NCBI GenBank assembly: GCA_015143295.1
Contig: CM026560.1
Coordinates: forward strand, 1,242,501 to 1,306,500
Origin: Tetracentron sinense
Lineage: Eukaryota; Streptophyta; Magnoliopsida; Trochodendrales; Trochodendraceae
DNA length: 64,000 bases
Direction: 5' to 3'
Shown here: piece after piece, positions 1 to 10,597 of the stretch
Layout of the letters: each line of letters starts with the position of its first letter
Numbering within the stretch: the first letter of the stretch is position 1
Position numbers and translations under genes: made by a program
Notes under the pieces: model-generated
Database searches by the model: none
Told to the model about the DNA's origin: nothing
The model's input: the letters and a program-made list of their open reading frames with translations, nothing else

Positions 1-240
1 GGGGGTGGAATACCACTTTCATGGTGGTAGTGAACAAACTAGGGAATGGGTTACTGCTTTTCATATCACCATTGAAATCAGAGATGTCAGAAATCCTCCT
101 TGTGGGTAGGACCTTAGCTGGTTGACCCGATTGCTTGATGAGTGGCGGCATGGATTATGTTGATTTTTTTTCTTATCATTATTTGGGATATCGAAGTCTT
201 CTGCTAAGGAGGTCAGTGAAATCATCCTTTGATGGCTCGA

Positions 241-390
241 ATGCTCTGAGTAGTAGGGATGATATCCTTTAGATGCTACCATATGTGATAATGCTCTGAG
301 TAGTAGGGATGATATCCTTTAGATGCTACCATATGTGATAATGCTCTGAGTAGTAGGGATGATATCCTTTAGATGCTACCATATGTGATA
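241..390. repeat. 50-bp tandem repeat, three identical copies
   Basis: Three consecutive copies of a 50-base unit that starts ATGCTCTGAGTAGTAGGGAT occupy 241-290, 291-340 and 341-390. I see no mismatch between them, which implies recent replication slippage or unequal exchange, or an assembly artefact. The unit shows no coding signal. Confidence 0.95.
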
Positions 391-525
391 GGTTTGGCCA
401 GTTGGAGAGAAAGAACATGATCTTCGATGGTTCGGAGGATTCTTTACGTAAGCCAAGTTCATCAATCAGTTGATGTATGAGCAGTTAGTCGGCGCCACTT
501 CAAGGCTTCTCAAATACCATCAGCA

Positions 526-1000
526 TCATCTTTTTCTATAGGTAGTCATTTTTCCCCGACTCTTGAGTTTCCTCATTTCATGTAAAGTACTCTTTTTAAT
601 ACTCCTTGTTTTCATCAAAAAGATATTATCTTCTTTGCGAGGGAGGAGAATGGCCATAGAGTAGGTCCTCCCTGCCCTGTCCAACTTCTCCATACATCTC
701 GAGTTCCCATCACAATCATGCCCCCTGCTGATCCCTTGGCCATCGTCTGAATCCAATTTAGTTGCATGCAGCCCCATAACTAGAGATCACCTTGCTGTCC
801 ACAAATCCTAACTTTGACTCCTGCATAAGTACCAGGGTTACTTTCCTTTCCACAATCAAGGACTTGAAGGCAGCTCTCCTCTCTTGGCTGCTGAACCACT
901 GAATTTCCCAGAACAGAATCTTTATGGAGAACCAACAACCAAGTGAGAAGCACTGAATAGTTACTCAGCGAGTGTTTGTTTACGTTGTCACTCCTTGCCC
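526..1000 (-). mobile_element. LINE relic, endonuclease N-terminus
   Basis: Read on the minus strand from about 930 to 780, one frame gives a series typical of the start of a plant L1-type LINE ORF2: a KIL-W-I segment, then RRA, K-LIVERK, and LVLMQESK. In APE-type endonucleases the QE-K segment carries the catalytic glutamate. Stops and frame changes follow towards 526, so this is a dead copy. The minus-strand sequence at 1004-1264 may be the end of LINE ORF1 but is too degraded to be sure. The assignment rests on motif order only. Confidence 0.55.
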
Positions 1001-1741
1001 CCAACCCTTAACTCTCATCTGTTTAAGCTCCTCGGCTCCTCCCTGTAGGTTTTTAGAGCACCATGTGTAGTATGGGCTGCCTTTAAAGAGGGGCCCACCT
1101 GATAGGCCATTGGGCCTCTTGAAACTCTCACCTTCTCCGCTTAAGGAGGAAAGGTAAGAGGGGCTAGATGGCTTTTTTCTTAGCCTTTTGATCAAAGGGC
1201 CTACGGATACTGATAAAAAATTGTATGTTTCTACTAAGCCTATTAGACTCCATGATTTAACCAAATAAAATGGACAAGTATGTTATGTCTATTAATCATA
1301 TTAAACTCCATAATTCGTATATGTGTCTGATTATGTACGCTTGAATGAAATACGGGTCCGAAGTCCATATTATTGGACAATTTGTTCTAGGATCTTGGTT
1401 TGACATGACTCTACATTCACTGTCATGGTTCAAAATATAGTTATTGGTATGAGTCGTAGTAAAGCGATTTTAGGATACTTCGGAGTATCGGTCTGATATG
1501 CGCCAATACGCTGGGAAACATTAAGATGCGCTAAGATACACTAGATACAATTGGGATACGCAAGGAAAAAATTGGTTACCTTACATAAAACTTTCTTTTA
1601 ATGCAAAAATAAGCTCAAAACAAACTAAATGAAATCCTTATTTATAAACATACATATGAAAGTTAAGAATTTTATAAGTTAAAAAGATGAGCATGCTGAT
1701 AAATAGGTATCAAAACACAAACCATAGTCACTTAGAATATA
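1001..1741. other. Intergenic, no gene seen
   Basis: AT-rich sequence without a coding exon. Around 1440-1560 there is a degenerate run of short GATACG/CGCTAAGATAC-like words resembling decayed repeats; a similar tract with TATCGGTGCGTATTGG lies at about 3700-3840. Confidence 0.5.
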
Positions 1742-2553
1742 TGCAGGGGCAGAGCTAGGATTTTCTAGTAGTTGGGGCACCCATGGTTGATTGGAAATAG
1801 TAGTAATTGTTGATAGATTGTGAGTTAAAAAATTAGTTGGGTACAAAATATTATGGGTCTAGGGGGATGGGGGTTTGGGACATAGTCCCTGAAAAAAAAT
1901 TGACAACTCAGTTCTCAAGCCATTTTGTCCATACGTTTTGTACATATCTTATGAGTATTATTTCTTTATGTTTACGGGGCTGCTGTCCATTGCCTCATAG
2001 CTATGCAAAAGTTGAGGAAACAGTTGTTCCGTTGCACCAATTGCCAAAACTATGCAATATTAAATTATATAGTATATTTTCTTCATATTAAATAATATAG
2101 TATAATATTTTTTGGGGACAACTGCCCCTTGTCCTATGATTATGATTATGCCCAATTTTATACATAATCAACTTAATATAAAAAATACGAGCCCAGATCC
2201 TATCCTATCCAATTGTGATTGTATTTAGCCAGTTCAATCACACTTGCATAGCCCCCCTTTAACTTTGGTTAAGAACGTTTGACCCTTAATTTTTTTTTCT
2301 AAAAACAAAGGTTAGATTGTTGAAACCTAAGGGTTAGTAAATCTTAACCATAGTTAGTGGGGGTTAAAAGGGACACGTGTGGGCTGAGTTGAATCGAATA
2401 TGATCCCAACTCAAAATATACTTTTTTCCCCATAGTTTTGGAGGCACCTACCCCCATTCCCATGCTATACCCTAAAAAATAAAAATAAATTTTTTTGCCA
2501 AAATTGAGTGGGGGCACGTGCCCCATAGGCCCCCACCTAGCTCCGCTCCTGCA
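1742..2553. mobile_element. Non-autonomous TIR element with nested MITE
   Basis: The ends are inverted: TGCAGGGGCAGAGCTAGG at 1742 pairs with the complement of CCTAGCTCCGCTCCTGCA ending at 2553 (16 of 18 positions). The body is 812 bp with no transposase. Related single ends occur near 9663 and 19488. I found no convincing target-site duplication. The ends resemble hAT-type termini, but the superfamily is not settled. A member of the CACGTG foldback MITE family sits inside at about 2240-2390. Confidence 0.6.
2240..2390. mobile_element. CACGTG foldback MITE, copy 1
   Basis: Left arm CCCCCTTTAACTTTGGTTAAG at about 2250 and right arm CTTAACCATAGTTAG at about 2345 are inverted around a TTTTTTTTCTAAAAACAAAG core, followed by GGGACACGTG. 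Same design as copies near 9.9, 20.6, 21, 22.2, 22.6, 30, 30.3, 40, 52.7 and 53 kb. Confidence 0.6.
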
Positions 2554-4229
2554 TACAAGTATAGTCAATACAATTTAAATAGGAAACCTTACATTCAATG
2601 AAATACGTTAAGTATTGACTTTACAACCATAAAATAAATGACATGCATAATATATGCTCAATACCACATTAAACTACGTGCTGACTCGAATACTGTGGGC
2701 TTAAGAAATGAATAGAGTGGTACATGATAAGTGTGCCTGACATAATTACAATATTGTGGCCAACTCATATAAATGTGGTTAATAGTTTGGTACATCTGTA
2801 TGTATGCCTGCTCTTAACTCATCTGGAGCATGCACTATCCCGATTGGCTACAAACCCAAGAGTATTGAAAGCATGGTTCAGACTCAGTCTAACTCAAGAT
2901 ATATATATATATATATATACCAATTTGGCAATTACCTATTTCTTGGCATGTTATCCAAGATTGAACCACAAATAACTTGAAAAACCTGGGTTAAAACTTA
3001 AAAGAACCAAAAGAAGGTTGGTTTTACAGTCTCAAACCTAAAAACCAGGTTTAACAAAACCCATAGTAGGTTGACTTTGCAGCCCCAAAAAAATATGATG
3101 CAAAAGCAGTGTGACGTTCGAGTTTAGGTTTTTTTTTTAAAATGATAAAAATACCCTTCTGTGACTTGACCTAGTATAGCGAGTCGAAATACTCAACTCG
3201 ACCGAGTTACCCTGAGTAAGTCGCCGAATAGTGTCTCATTCGAGTTTTGAGGTGACTCGACTTGAAATTATGTCGAGTCAACTAACTCAGTCAAGTTACT
3301 AAGGTGGCTCGCCGAGTTTTTGAACTATGATTGAAAGTATGTTTTGAAATATTGAAGATTTTAGGTTTTTAGATTTTCAAAAAATGTATTGAAAAATCAT
3401 CGATCTTCACAAAAAAAAGATTTTAATATGTGGATTTCACATTAAATCAATAGATTTACTTATTTTAGGTTGATGACAACAAATTTTGATGAATTTAAAC
3501 AAATAAAATAGAAAAAATGAGAAAATTTTGTATAACTTCAAAAATTTGGGAAAACCATTTCAATCTGAAATCAAACACTTAGACCTTCGTTTTTAACCTA
3601 AAATCAACAACATAGTTGTTTTTTTGGGCTTAGAAATTGATTAGACAAGAAAAATAGTTAAAAGAAAGGATTTAGGAGTGTTTTACAACACCCAAATATC
3701 GAAACGCCAGTTTTATAGGGTATCGGTGCGTATTGGTCTGAACGCCGGATACTCAAGATTTTTATTAGTACTCTGTGCCAGAGTACCGGTATCCTCTAAA
3801 ACCAATACGTATCGGGCCTATATACCCAATACATACCGATTCTTTAAACCATGCTCACCGGTTAGAACTGCCAAGCCCTCTAATGCTTTGCCACGTGTTG
3901 ATGCTGCAGTGGGCTGATCAACTGCCCCTAATGCATATTCTTTTTATTAGTTTTTTTTTACCAAAAATCAAGACTACTGTTATTTTGTCTGTCTTGATTC
4001 AGTCTTTGTACACTGCAGCAGATCTAGATTTCGATCTGTCAACTAGCTTTCAGTGGCTTGCATCAAACTTCAGCGTTAGGCCCGAATCGGACACTGACCC
4101 GATAGCTCCTTTTATGCATTACTTTCTACCTTTTTTGAAACTTTTCTCTGGGCTATACAACTATCAGATGGAGGGCCCAGACAATCTCATTCCCATTATG
4201 CTTTGAAAGCTTGCTGAATTGATTCCTAT
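2554..4229. other. Intergenic, decayed repeats, no gene seen
   Basis: Contains a (TA)n run at about 2899-2918, a cluster of GAGTCG/CGACTC inverted words at 3175-3330 typical of a decayed TIR element, and degenerate TATCGG/ATACGC words at 3695-3840. The open frame at 3775-4206 has no recognisable domain. Confidence 0.5.
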
Positions 4230-6240
4230 TTTTGTGTGATGTGCAATCACATCATCAACATGTAGCTTATAAACACCCACACCATCATCATCCCAAGATC
4301 ACCTCCTCACTTGTGAAAAACTGTCACCTTCATCTAAAAGAGCTTGTTTCACTTACTAGGCTTTTGCCTAGCAATCATACCTTCCTAATAGCCTTGGCCG
4401 CAGCCCTCACGTCTAACAAAAGGTCTGGCCATATCCTACAGGTTTATGGAACACTGTTTGCCGAAGTATGTACTATTTTTAGAATGATACCCTTGTTGCG
4501 AATCATCACTTTGAGCCAATCAAGATTGAACATCTCCTCTATTATGCTAGTATCCAACATCAAAAAACCCCCCGCATAGGTTTCCTACCACCTTGAAAGT
4601 TAATCTACTCTACAGACGCATCAAAACCCCATATGTTCTTATAGCCTTACCCAACTTTCTTGAAAACTCCCAGCTCTGACAAGTGCCAAACATCCAGAAA
4701 TAAGAAGCTTCACTTAAGCATCTTGCTCCCATCGCCATTGCTTGTTGAGCTTCTCGTTCAAAGGAGACAACATTCATAAAAGCTGTCCAGCAGCCTCTTA
4801 ATTGTAATCCCCATAGCTAACTCCGCCTTGAATCTCCATGATACATTCAAGGTTCTGAATATCGATATCGCATGTCATTTCGAGCCATGGAAAAAAGATA
4901 TATTGAGGATATTTCGCAAGATATATCAATATCGCGGGAACAATGTCGCACGTGGAGAAAAAAATCGAAAAAAATAATGAAAAACATAGAGTTTTTCAAT
5001 GAAACTTCAGGAAATGTTAATACACACCTGAGAATAATTTTTTTTTTAAAAAAAACAATGTATATAAGGGATGCAATGAGAAGGGAGCCAAAGACGTGCG
5101 CTAATGCTGATGACAATGTATGATTCACTAATATTGATGTAACTTACATAAAAAAATGCATTCATTTCTCAATCAAGTATAACAATTAACTCAAATACAA
5201 TCAAAATCAATACTAAGAATAGTTAAAATTAAAAAACATTGTATTAAGATTTTATTGAATTTTTTATTGTGTATAATAAAAATCAATCCTAAGAATTGTT
5301 AAATAATATTTAATTTATAAAATATAATTAGGTTAATACTTGCAACTCTCATTTAGGGGTAATATGGTCATTTATGCAATTTGTTAAAAACCATTATTGT
5401 AATTAGTGTAATCTAAGGGAGAGTTTTGAAATATAGATAAGAATGCAATTAATTTATAAAGAGGCATTTAAAATTATTATTTTATAACATAAGTTCTATT
5501 TTGTAAATGACTATTACAACTTCAGTATAAATAAGTAAACAACAGGTCTCAGTTGATGCATTTGACGAAGTTAAAAACAGGGGAGAGACTCACAACTCAA
5601 AGAGACGAAGACCTAGGCTGCTAGGCAAGGGTTCGATGACATCAACGGATGTCAACGACGATGGCGATGGATGTTCACGGCGATGGCGACGGTATGTTAT
5701 CTTCCCTTTCCTTAGAATCCCTACAATTCCAATATTCCTCTACTCCTTCTATTCTCAAATTTCTTTTTTTTTTCTTCTTTCTTTAGTTCTCAGTTCTCAA
5801 TCCTCAATGTTTGCATGAATTATGCTTTTCCATGGATGCTTGGGGTTTAAATAACCAATTAGCCATGAAATGGCTGTATATCACACAATCTCAAACGAGA
5901 AAATGTAAACATAAAAAATAAAAAAATAAAACAATAGAAAATATTTCGACCGAAATATACGAAATTTCGATCAAAATTTTGTTAAAACCAAAATTCCTGG
6001 TCTAGATGTTTCGGGACCCTCCGAAATCGATATATATCGTCGAAATATGTGAAATTTCGTCGAAATTTTGAACCTTGGATACATTTCATTTTGTTATCTA
6101 ATCTCTCCACCAAGGAAGCTTTAAGATGCTCCTTTCTTTTCTTTACTCCTGATGACTCCAAATCCAAGTAGAAGTTTGATCCTTGAATCTTAGCCATGGC
6201 AATCACACTTTCAGGCAAGATAGGATCTCTCCACCCTTAC
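4230..6240 (-). mobile_element. LINE ORF1-like (DUF4283) relic, split by a hAT insertion
   Basis: The minus-strand translation on both sides of the hAT element resembles the N-terminal DUF4283 region of plant LINE ORF1 proteins. Upstream of the insertion (6218-6090) is a Glu/Lys-rich segment with KKRKEHLKASLVERL. Downstream (4840-4240) come a GCWTAF-like segment and later a GNxCGGFxxVD-like segment. Stops and frameshifts are frequent. The match is by remembered motif spacing only, so it is moderate to weak. Confidence 0.4.
4848..6077. mobile_element. Non-autonomous hAT-like element with 8-bp TSD
   Basis: The element begins CAAGGTTCTGAATATCG and ends CGAAATTTTGAACCTTG, imperfect inverted repeats. 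It is flanked by identical GATACATT at 4840-4847 and 6078-6085. An 8-bp TSD fits hAT transposition. The 1,230-bp body holds no transposase; it contains many ATATCGATAT/CGAAATTTCG words, subterminal repeats of the kind hAT transposases bind. The AATATTCC-rich ORFs here are not coding. Confidence 0.75.
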
Positions 6241-6649
6241 TGTGTATTATTAATCATTACCATGTCCTCTCATAGCTCTTTTCTGCGAACAGTTCATAAC
6301 TCGACCCCTCACTGGTCTTCATCTAATGATGTCATCCTATCTTGCACTCTCTTAGCTTCTCTATCATTATTTCACCACCTCTTACAAGTTACAACTTCTT
6401 GGAAGAAAAGAAACTAGGTTCCCAAGTGGGAAAAAAACACCTTGATAACTTTCACAATCAAGAAATTACGATTTACAACCTTTGTTCCAAAACATATACT
6501 CCTGAATTCATTACATACATCCAAGAATGAACCTGAAGATTATAAGCAGCTAGGTTGTAAGATCGGCTCCCTCCCATCTATCTATTTATGCCTGCCCTTT
6601 AGGAATAAGCTTCAAGTCTAAGCTTCATAGATATCTGTCGTTGAAATAT

Positions 6650-7264
6650 TTTGCCTGGAGATTAGATTTTTGAAATCTAATTTTCTCTCCAAAGGTGGCA
6701 AATTGACCTTCACTAAAAGCACCATAAGAAGCCTTCCTATGTGGTACTTATCCACCTTTTACCATCCCTCAAGCGATTGCTTCGTCTTTAGATCGATTGC
6801 AAAGGAACTTCCTATGGAATGAAAAAGGGGGCAAATTAAAATACCATTTGGTTGTGTGGGATCAAGTCTGTCAAGTGTCAACCAATGAGGGTGGTGGCCT
6901 CAACCTTAAACCCTTGGTAGTCATGAACAAGGCGCTTTTAGGGAAATAGGTGTGGTGATTTAGAGAAGAAAGGGACAGTCTTTGGAGAAATGTGATAATT
7001 GCCAAATACGGACAATCTTCTTGGTGGGACTCTAAAGAGGTTTGGGGCTCTCACGATGTGGGTTTATGAAAAGGAATCATGTCAGTGGGGAAATGTTTGC
7101 CATCATTTACCAGATATAGGATGGGTAATGGGTTGGAAATCCGGTTTTGGAAGGACTTGTGGTGCGGTTCGAGCTATATTACGGACAACTTTGCAAATAT
7201 CTTCCTTCTGGCCCTAGATAAGAATGCCCATGCCCCTGTTTCAGTGTTACGAAGTAAAGAATAA
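6650..7264 (+). mobile_element. LINE relic, end of reverse transcriptase ORF
   Basis: Split over two or three frames, the plus strand encodes the usual region after the plant LINE RT core: SKGGKLTFTKSTIRSLP, then LxRLQRNFLWN-like residues, VVWDQVCQ, EGGGLNLKPLVVMNKALLGK, W-FREE-DSLWR, and RFWKDLWCG near 7150. This precedes the zinc-finger (zf-RVT) end of ORF2. Stops (for example after ALLGK) and frameshifts show it is dead. The 5' part of the element is missing. It ends just before the Helitron 5' terminus. Confidence 0.75.
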
Positions 7265-7712
7265 TAAGGGGGTCTGATGTTGGGAGATCGAAGATTTCCA
7301 TCGCCTTTTGCAGAGCCTTGGGTCCTATACTCAACATACTCATTGACACAAGAATTTGGTCTAAAAGTCACATAGTCGATTTTTTTGTGAGATCACTACT
7401 ATAGTCTATTTTTTGTGAGATCACTATTACTAAAAAGCCCTTATGGGCATCTATACTATATACTAAAGAAATAGGGAACTGTTGTGGCATACCGCACAAC
7501 TCTCTATTTCTTTGTTTTGTATGCCACGTCATCTTGCTTATTTTAAGTAATAAAACGTCATTAGAACAGAGGTCTTTTCCTAATACAAACGCCCTTATAC
7601 CTCCCTCTTCTTCTTCTAACTCTTCGTTATCACCGCTACTTCACGACTCTTCGTTTTCTACAATACTCTATGTACACATGGTGTGCAACATTGCAACTGA
7701 ATAATAATGATC

Positions 7713-8181
7713 GCAGGAATCGATGTCAAAAATATCATTTATTTTCCTCGATGCGATTTCTCACCATTCAAAACACTTGCCAATAGTTTTGTAGGGCTCA
7801 AAGCACAATCTATTTCCTCAAGTGGAAGAGATTTTCCAAAACGGAGCGACTCTAAGTCCGGCAGAGATAGGTGAGATCATGATAGTGAATCGGAGATTGC
7901 AGAATCAGGCACTAAAATCGGTTATGACTGCGTTGCAACCTAATGGTGATGGGAGGGGGTCGGCGGACGATTCAAGGGAATTGGGTGGGGTGATTTGTAG
8001 TGAGGATGTTCACTCGATGAGAGAGTACTTTTGTAGACTATATGGAATCGTCAACGATGATGTAAAAACTCCAAAATCTGCGAAGAATGGTAGAAGATCA
8101 AAACGTGGATTAGAGAAAGGTTCAGTTGAAGGTTTGAACTCTCCGGTCCTCTGCAAAAAAAAAGATCAAGGCATATGTTGA
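7713..8181 (+). pseudogene. BCS1-like AAA-ATPase C-terminal fragment
   Basis: The translation resembles the C-terminal part of plant BCS1-like AAA-ATPases of the At2g46620 group: GIDV, FPRCDFSPFKTLANSFVGLK, then LFPQVEEIFQNGATLSPAEIGE and IMIVNRR...ALKSVMTALQ, with a polar tail ending in stop at 8179-8181. These proteins are usually membrane-anchored ATPases of about 450-500 aa. Here the N-terminal domain and Walker A and B motifs are absent. A 2-base deletion near 7802-7806 shifts the frame between GLK and LFPQV, and one codon is missing near the GRID motif. It is therefore a pseudogene fragment. Its position inside Helitron ends suggests transposon capture rather than decay in place. The downstream reading frame stayed open for 119 codons, so capture may be fairly recent. 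Confidence 0.75.
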
Positions 8182-9112
8182 ATGGTCTAGATTGTTTAGT
8201 ATACGTATTTATTCAATATTAAAAAAAACAGGGTATTTGCTGCAAGGTTGTTAAATCGTAATTGAATCGTAAAATCATTTTAGGATAAATTTGATTCAAA
8301 TCGTAAATTGTAAGATTCAATCCATTTTTAAAGAAAATTGTTTAAGAAATAGTTAATAAATCAGAAAAATGGAGTAATCCGTTATCCAAAAGATTTCATT
8401 CATATCTATTGAACATTCCATTGCATACATTAAACAAAACGCGAATGAACTCAATAAAATGAAACATTACCCCAATATCATCAAAGATGAATCAACAAAA
8501 GTAAACTCATGTAATCATGTTGTATTAGATCAAATGTCAAAAGACTTGTACATTTAAAAAGACAAAATTAAATAAACTATCAAGTTCTCTCAGAGTCCAA
8601 CTCTCAAACTTCATCCTTTGTTCTTCCTCCGTTCTTCTCTTTTCTCTCATTTTTTTCCCGTTTCACAGCAATAGATAGAAAACCCAAATAAGGGTTTTGG
8701 CATGTCCATAATAAGGGTTTTCCCATTTCTTTTCTCATCTTAAAAAACATAATGTATTTTTAAAAAATTGAAATAATAAAACACATTAAAAAATATTTGT
8801 TTAAGTATCGGTATATAAAAGGGATTTTGTGCTCAAATCGCGTGAATCATATTATTTGAATTGCAAATCGCAAATGAATCCCAAATTGAGTGGATTTACC
8901 CAATTGAGATATTTACCTGTGATTTGAATCGTTTTGCCTGAGATTCGATTCAAATCATAGGATTTAAATCGCAAATCGGAAGGATTTAACAACCATGATC
9001 TATTGAATGATTTGGATTGTTTATTGTACATAGTTAATATTGATTAGGGTATCTGTTGAATGTTCTGAATTGTTTGTTATACATAGTTACTCAATATAAG
9101 TTTCCATGGAAT
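8180..9112. repeat. About 55-60 bp tandem repeat, three copies, one split by a MITE
   Basis: Related units with GTTGAATG-TCT-GATTGTTT-GTATAC-TA-TT-A-TCAATAT occur at about 8180-8222, 9001-9046 and 9056-9112, separated by AGGGTAT-TG-TG. The first and second are separated by the 749-bp element at 8246-8994. They directly follow the ATPase stop codon and may be its 3' UTR duplicated in tandem. Confidence 0.55.
8246..8994. mobile_element. TIR element (GGTTGTTAAATC ends)
   Basis: A perfect 12-bp terminal inverted repeat GGTTGTTAAATC / GATTTAACAACC bounds 749 bp. Both subterminal regions are rich in ATTGAATCG/AAATCGCAAATCG words in inverted orientation. There is no transposase and no clear TSD. 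It interrupts the tandem repeat array. Confidence 0.7.
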
Positions 9113-9192
9113 AGTACTCTATCTTCATCATCATGGCAACATGGAGTGGTAGGCGTAGACACGCATGGCATCGATGATGTCATGTGAGCTAG

Positions 9193-10140
9193 TAGAGAGT
9201 AGAGACCCCGCCAAACTACTTGAAATTTTGCTAACTGTGGCAACAAACCAGCTATCCAAGAATGCTTTTTTTGGCTAAATCAACAGCAATAAATCCCAAA
9301 AGGAATGCTTAACAATATCAATTACATGGGCTCTATATGGTATTCTTCCTACCAATGGTGAAACAAACTTGATTTGGAGTAGTTAAATATAGACCACTCG
9401 ATTTTAAAGTGCCTCTTACAGACTACCTTCATGAAGATGTCAGGTCTTTAGGTGCAATAATAAGGCGAGGTTTTATAAGCTGTTGTGTGGTTTACTTTAT
9501 AATATTATGTATTTACTATTTACACTTCATGATCCATTTCATTTTAAAAATGTTAAAGCATTTATATTTGAACTTATTTTCTCTCTGTGTTGTGGTCTTA
9601 GGGTCCTCATAGCATCTACATAAGTCTAATATTTCTTTTTATCACAAAGTTGTATCATAGACCAGGGGCGGAGCCAGGAAATTTTCATTGGGGAGGGCCA
9701 AAATAAACTTATAAAAAAATTAATGGATTTGAGGGTATGGAGCTTGGGGGTTCAGGGGCGTAGCCCCCGAGAAATAAAATTTTTGGGTAATTTTTCTATT
9801 TTGAGAATTCTTTTTCCCAGTAATGTCATTGAGGTCGCCACATGTCCCTATTGATACCCCTTAACTGTGGTTAAGATTCACCCCACCTATCCTTGGTTTT
9901 TTTTTTTTTTTAAATCAATTTTTTTTCAAACCCTAGTTAAAATTCACTGACTCCTAAGGTTAAAAAAATTTAATATTATTTTCTAAAAATCAAGGATATG
10001 TAGGTGAACCCTAAGAGTGGGTGAATTTTAATCAGAGTTTAAGGGTGTAAGTTCTCTCTTAAAACTAATTCCCTCTTTTAACTGAAAAGAAAAGCTAGTA
10101 AGATCTCTTTTCTTTGGTTGTCGTTTTCATATTTGCGTAG
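9193..10140. mobile_element. Repeat tract with CACGTG-family MITE
   Basis: At 9663 a GGGGCGGAGCCAGGAA end related to the 1742 element appears without its partner. At about 9825-10050 lies a foldback MITE copy: GTCGCCACATGTCCCTATTG, CCCCTTAACTGTGGTTAAG, a poly-T core, and a decayed right arm with TTAATCAGAGTTTAAGGGTG. No gene is visible in 9193-9660. Confidence 0.5.
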
Positions 10141-10475
10141 GTGATGACTGAACGCCGATGTGGTTCCTCATTCCTTTCTTAAGTGCTCAAAACCTCTGGA
10201 GCTTTGCTACCATGTTTTGTGGAAGCCAGCCAACTCTTGTCAAGTATCCATTCTGAGGGGAGCAAGCACTAAGAGAAGCTGAGGGACAATGCCATCGGCA
10301 CAAGAAGACAGTCATCAGTTGCGGTAAATTGGATGGCGTGCCGCACCCTTACGGGAGTGTGGATTCTGAAAATGCTGTTACTGCTGAGTCAAGACAACCA
10401 CTGCGAAACAGTGTGGACAAAGTTAGACTCGGCAAGTTATACCTAAACTGCGTCGTTGGCTCCATACCCCTAAAA
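10141..10475. other. Unassigned stretch with higher GC content
   Basis: This stretch is less AT-rich than its neighbours and keeps an open frame at 10329-10511 (60 aa). No domain or splice context supports a gene. It could be a decayed exon or 5' leader; I cannot tell. Confidence 0.3.
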
Positions 10476-10597
10476 GGGACAGAAGGTTCGGTTTTTAGCT
10501 ATTGTTTGTAGAGTTGTTATACAGAGACTAGGGACAGGGACAGAAGGTTCGGTTTTTAGCTATTGTTTGTAGAGTTGTTATACAGAGACTAGGGACG
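10476..10597. repeat. 61-bp tandem duplication
   Basis: A 61-base unit beginning GGGACAGAAGGTTCGGTTTT is present at 10476-10536 and again at 10537-10597 with almost no change, so it is a recent duplication. Confidence 0.9.

Larger units (their letters stand above)
7450..9192 (+). mobile_element. Candidate Helitron carrying an AAA-ATPase fragment
   Basis: The 5' end reads A|TCTATACTATATACTAAAG, a typical plant Helitron start, followed by an internal inverted repeat (AAAGAAATAG ... CTATTTCTTT). The proposed 3' end is an 8-bp hairpin at 9164-9184 (stem CATGGCAT/ATGTCATG with one G-T pair, loop CGATG), then TGAG and CTAG followed by T at 9193. Insertion between A and T fits Helitrons. The 3' end is less certain because the hairpin is not GC-rich. 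No Rep/helicase is present; the cargo is the gene fragment at 7713-8181. Confidence 0.5.

Noticed and set aside
241..390. CRISPR-like spacing
   Set aside because: Units are contiguous with no spacers and the genome is a plant nuclear genome.
380..480. Possible LINE zinc-binding tail on + (LERKNMIFDGSEDS)
   Set aside because: Only a short similarity to the usual WLERNRRIF block, on the opposite strand to the clear endonuclease relic; too weak to list.
3775..4206. 143-codon open frame on +
   Set aside because: No domain or gene context; begins in degenerate TATCGG repeat DNA.
10329..10511. 60-codon frame in a stretch of higher GC content
   Set aside because: Might be a decayed exon, but no family, splice site or upstream partner could be recognised.
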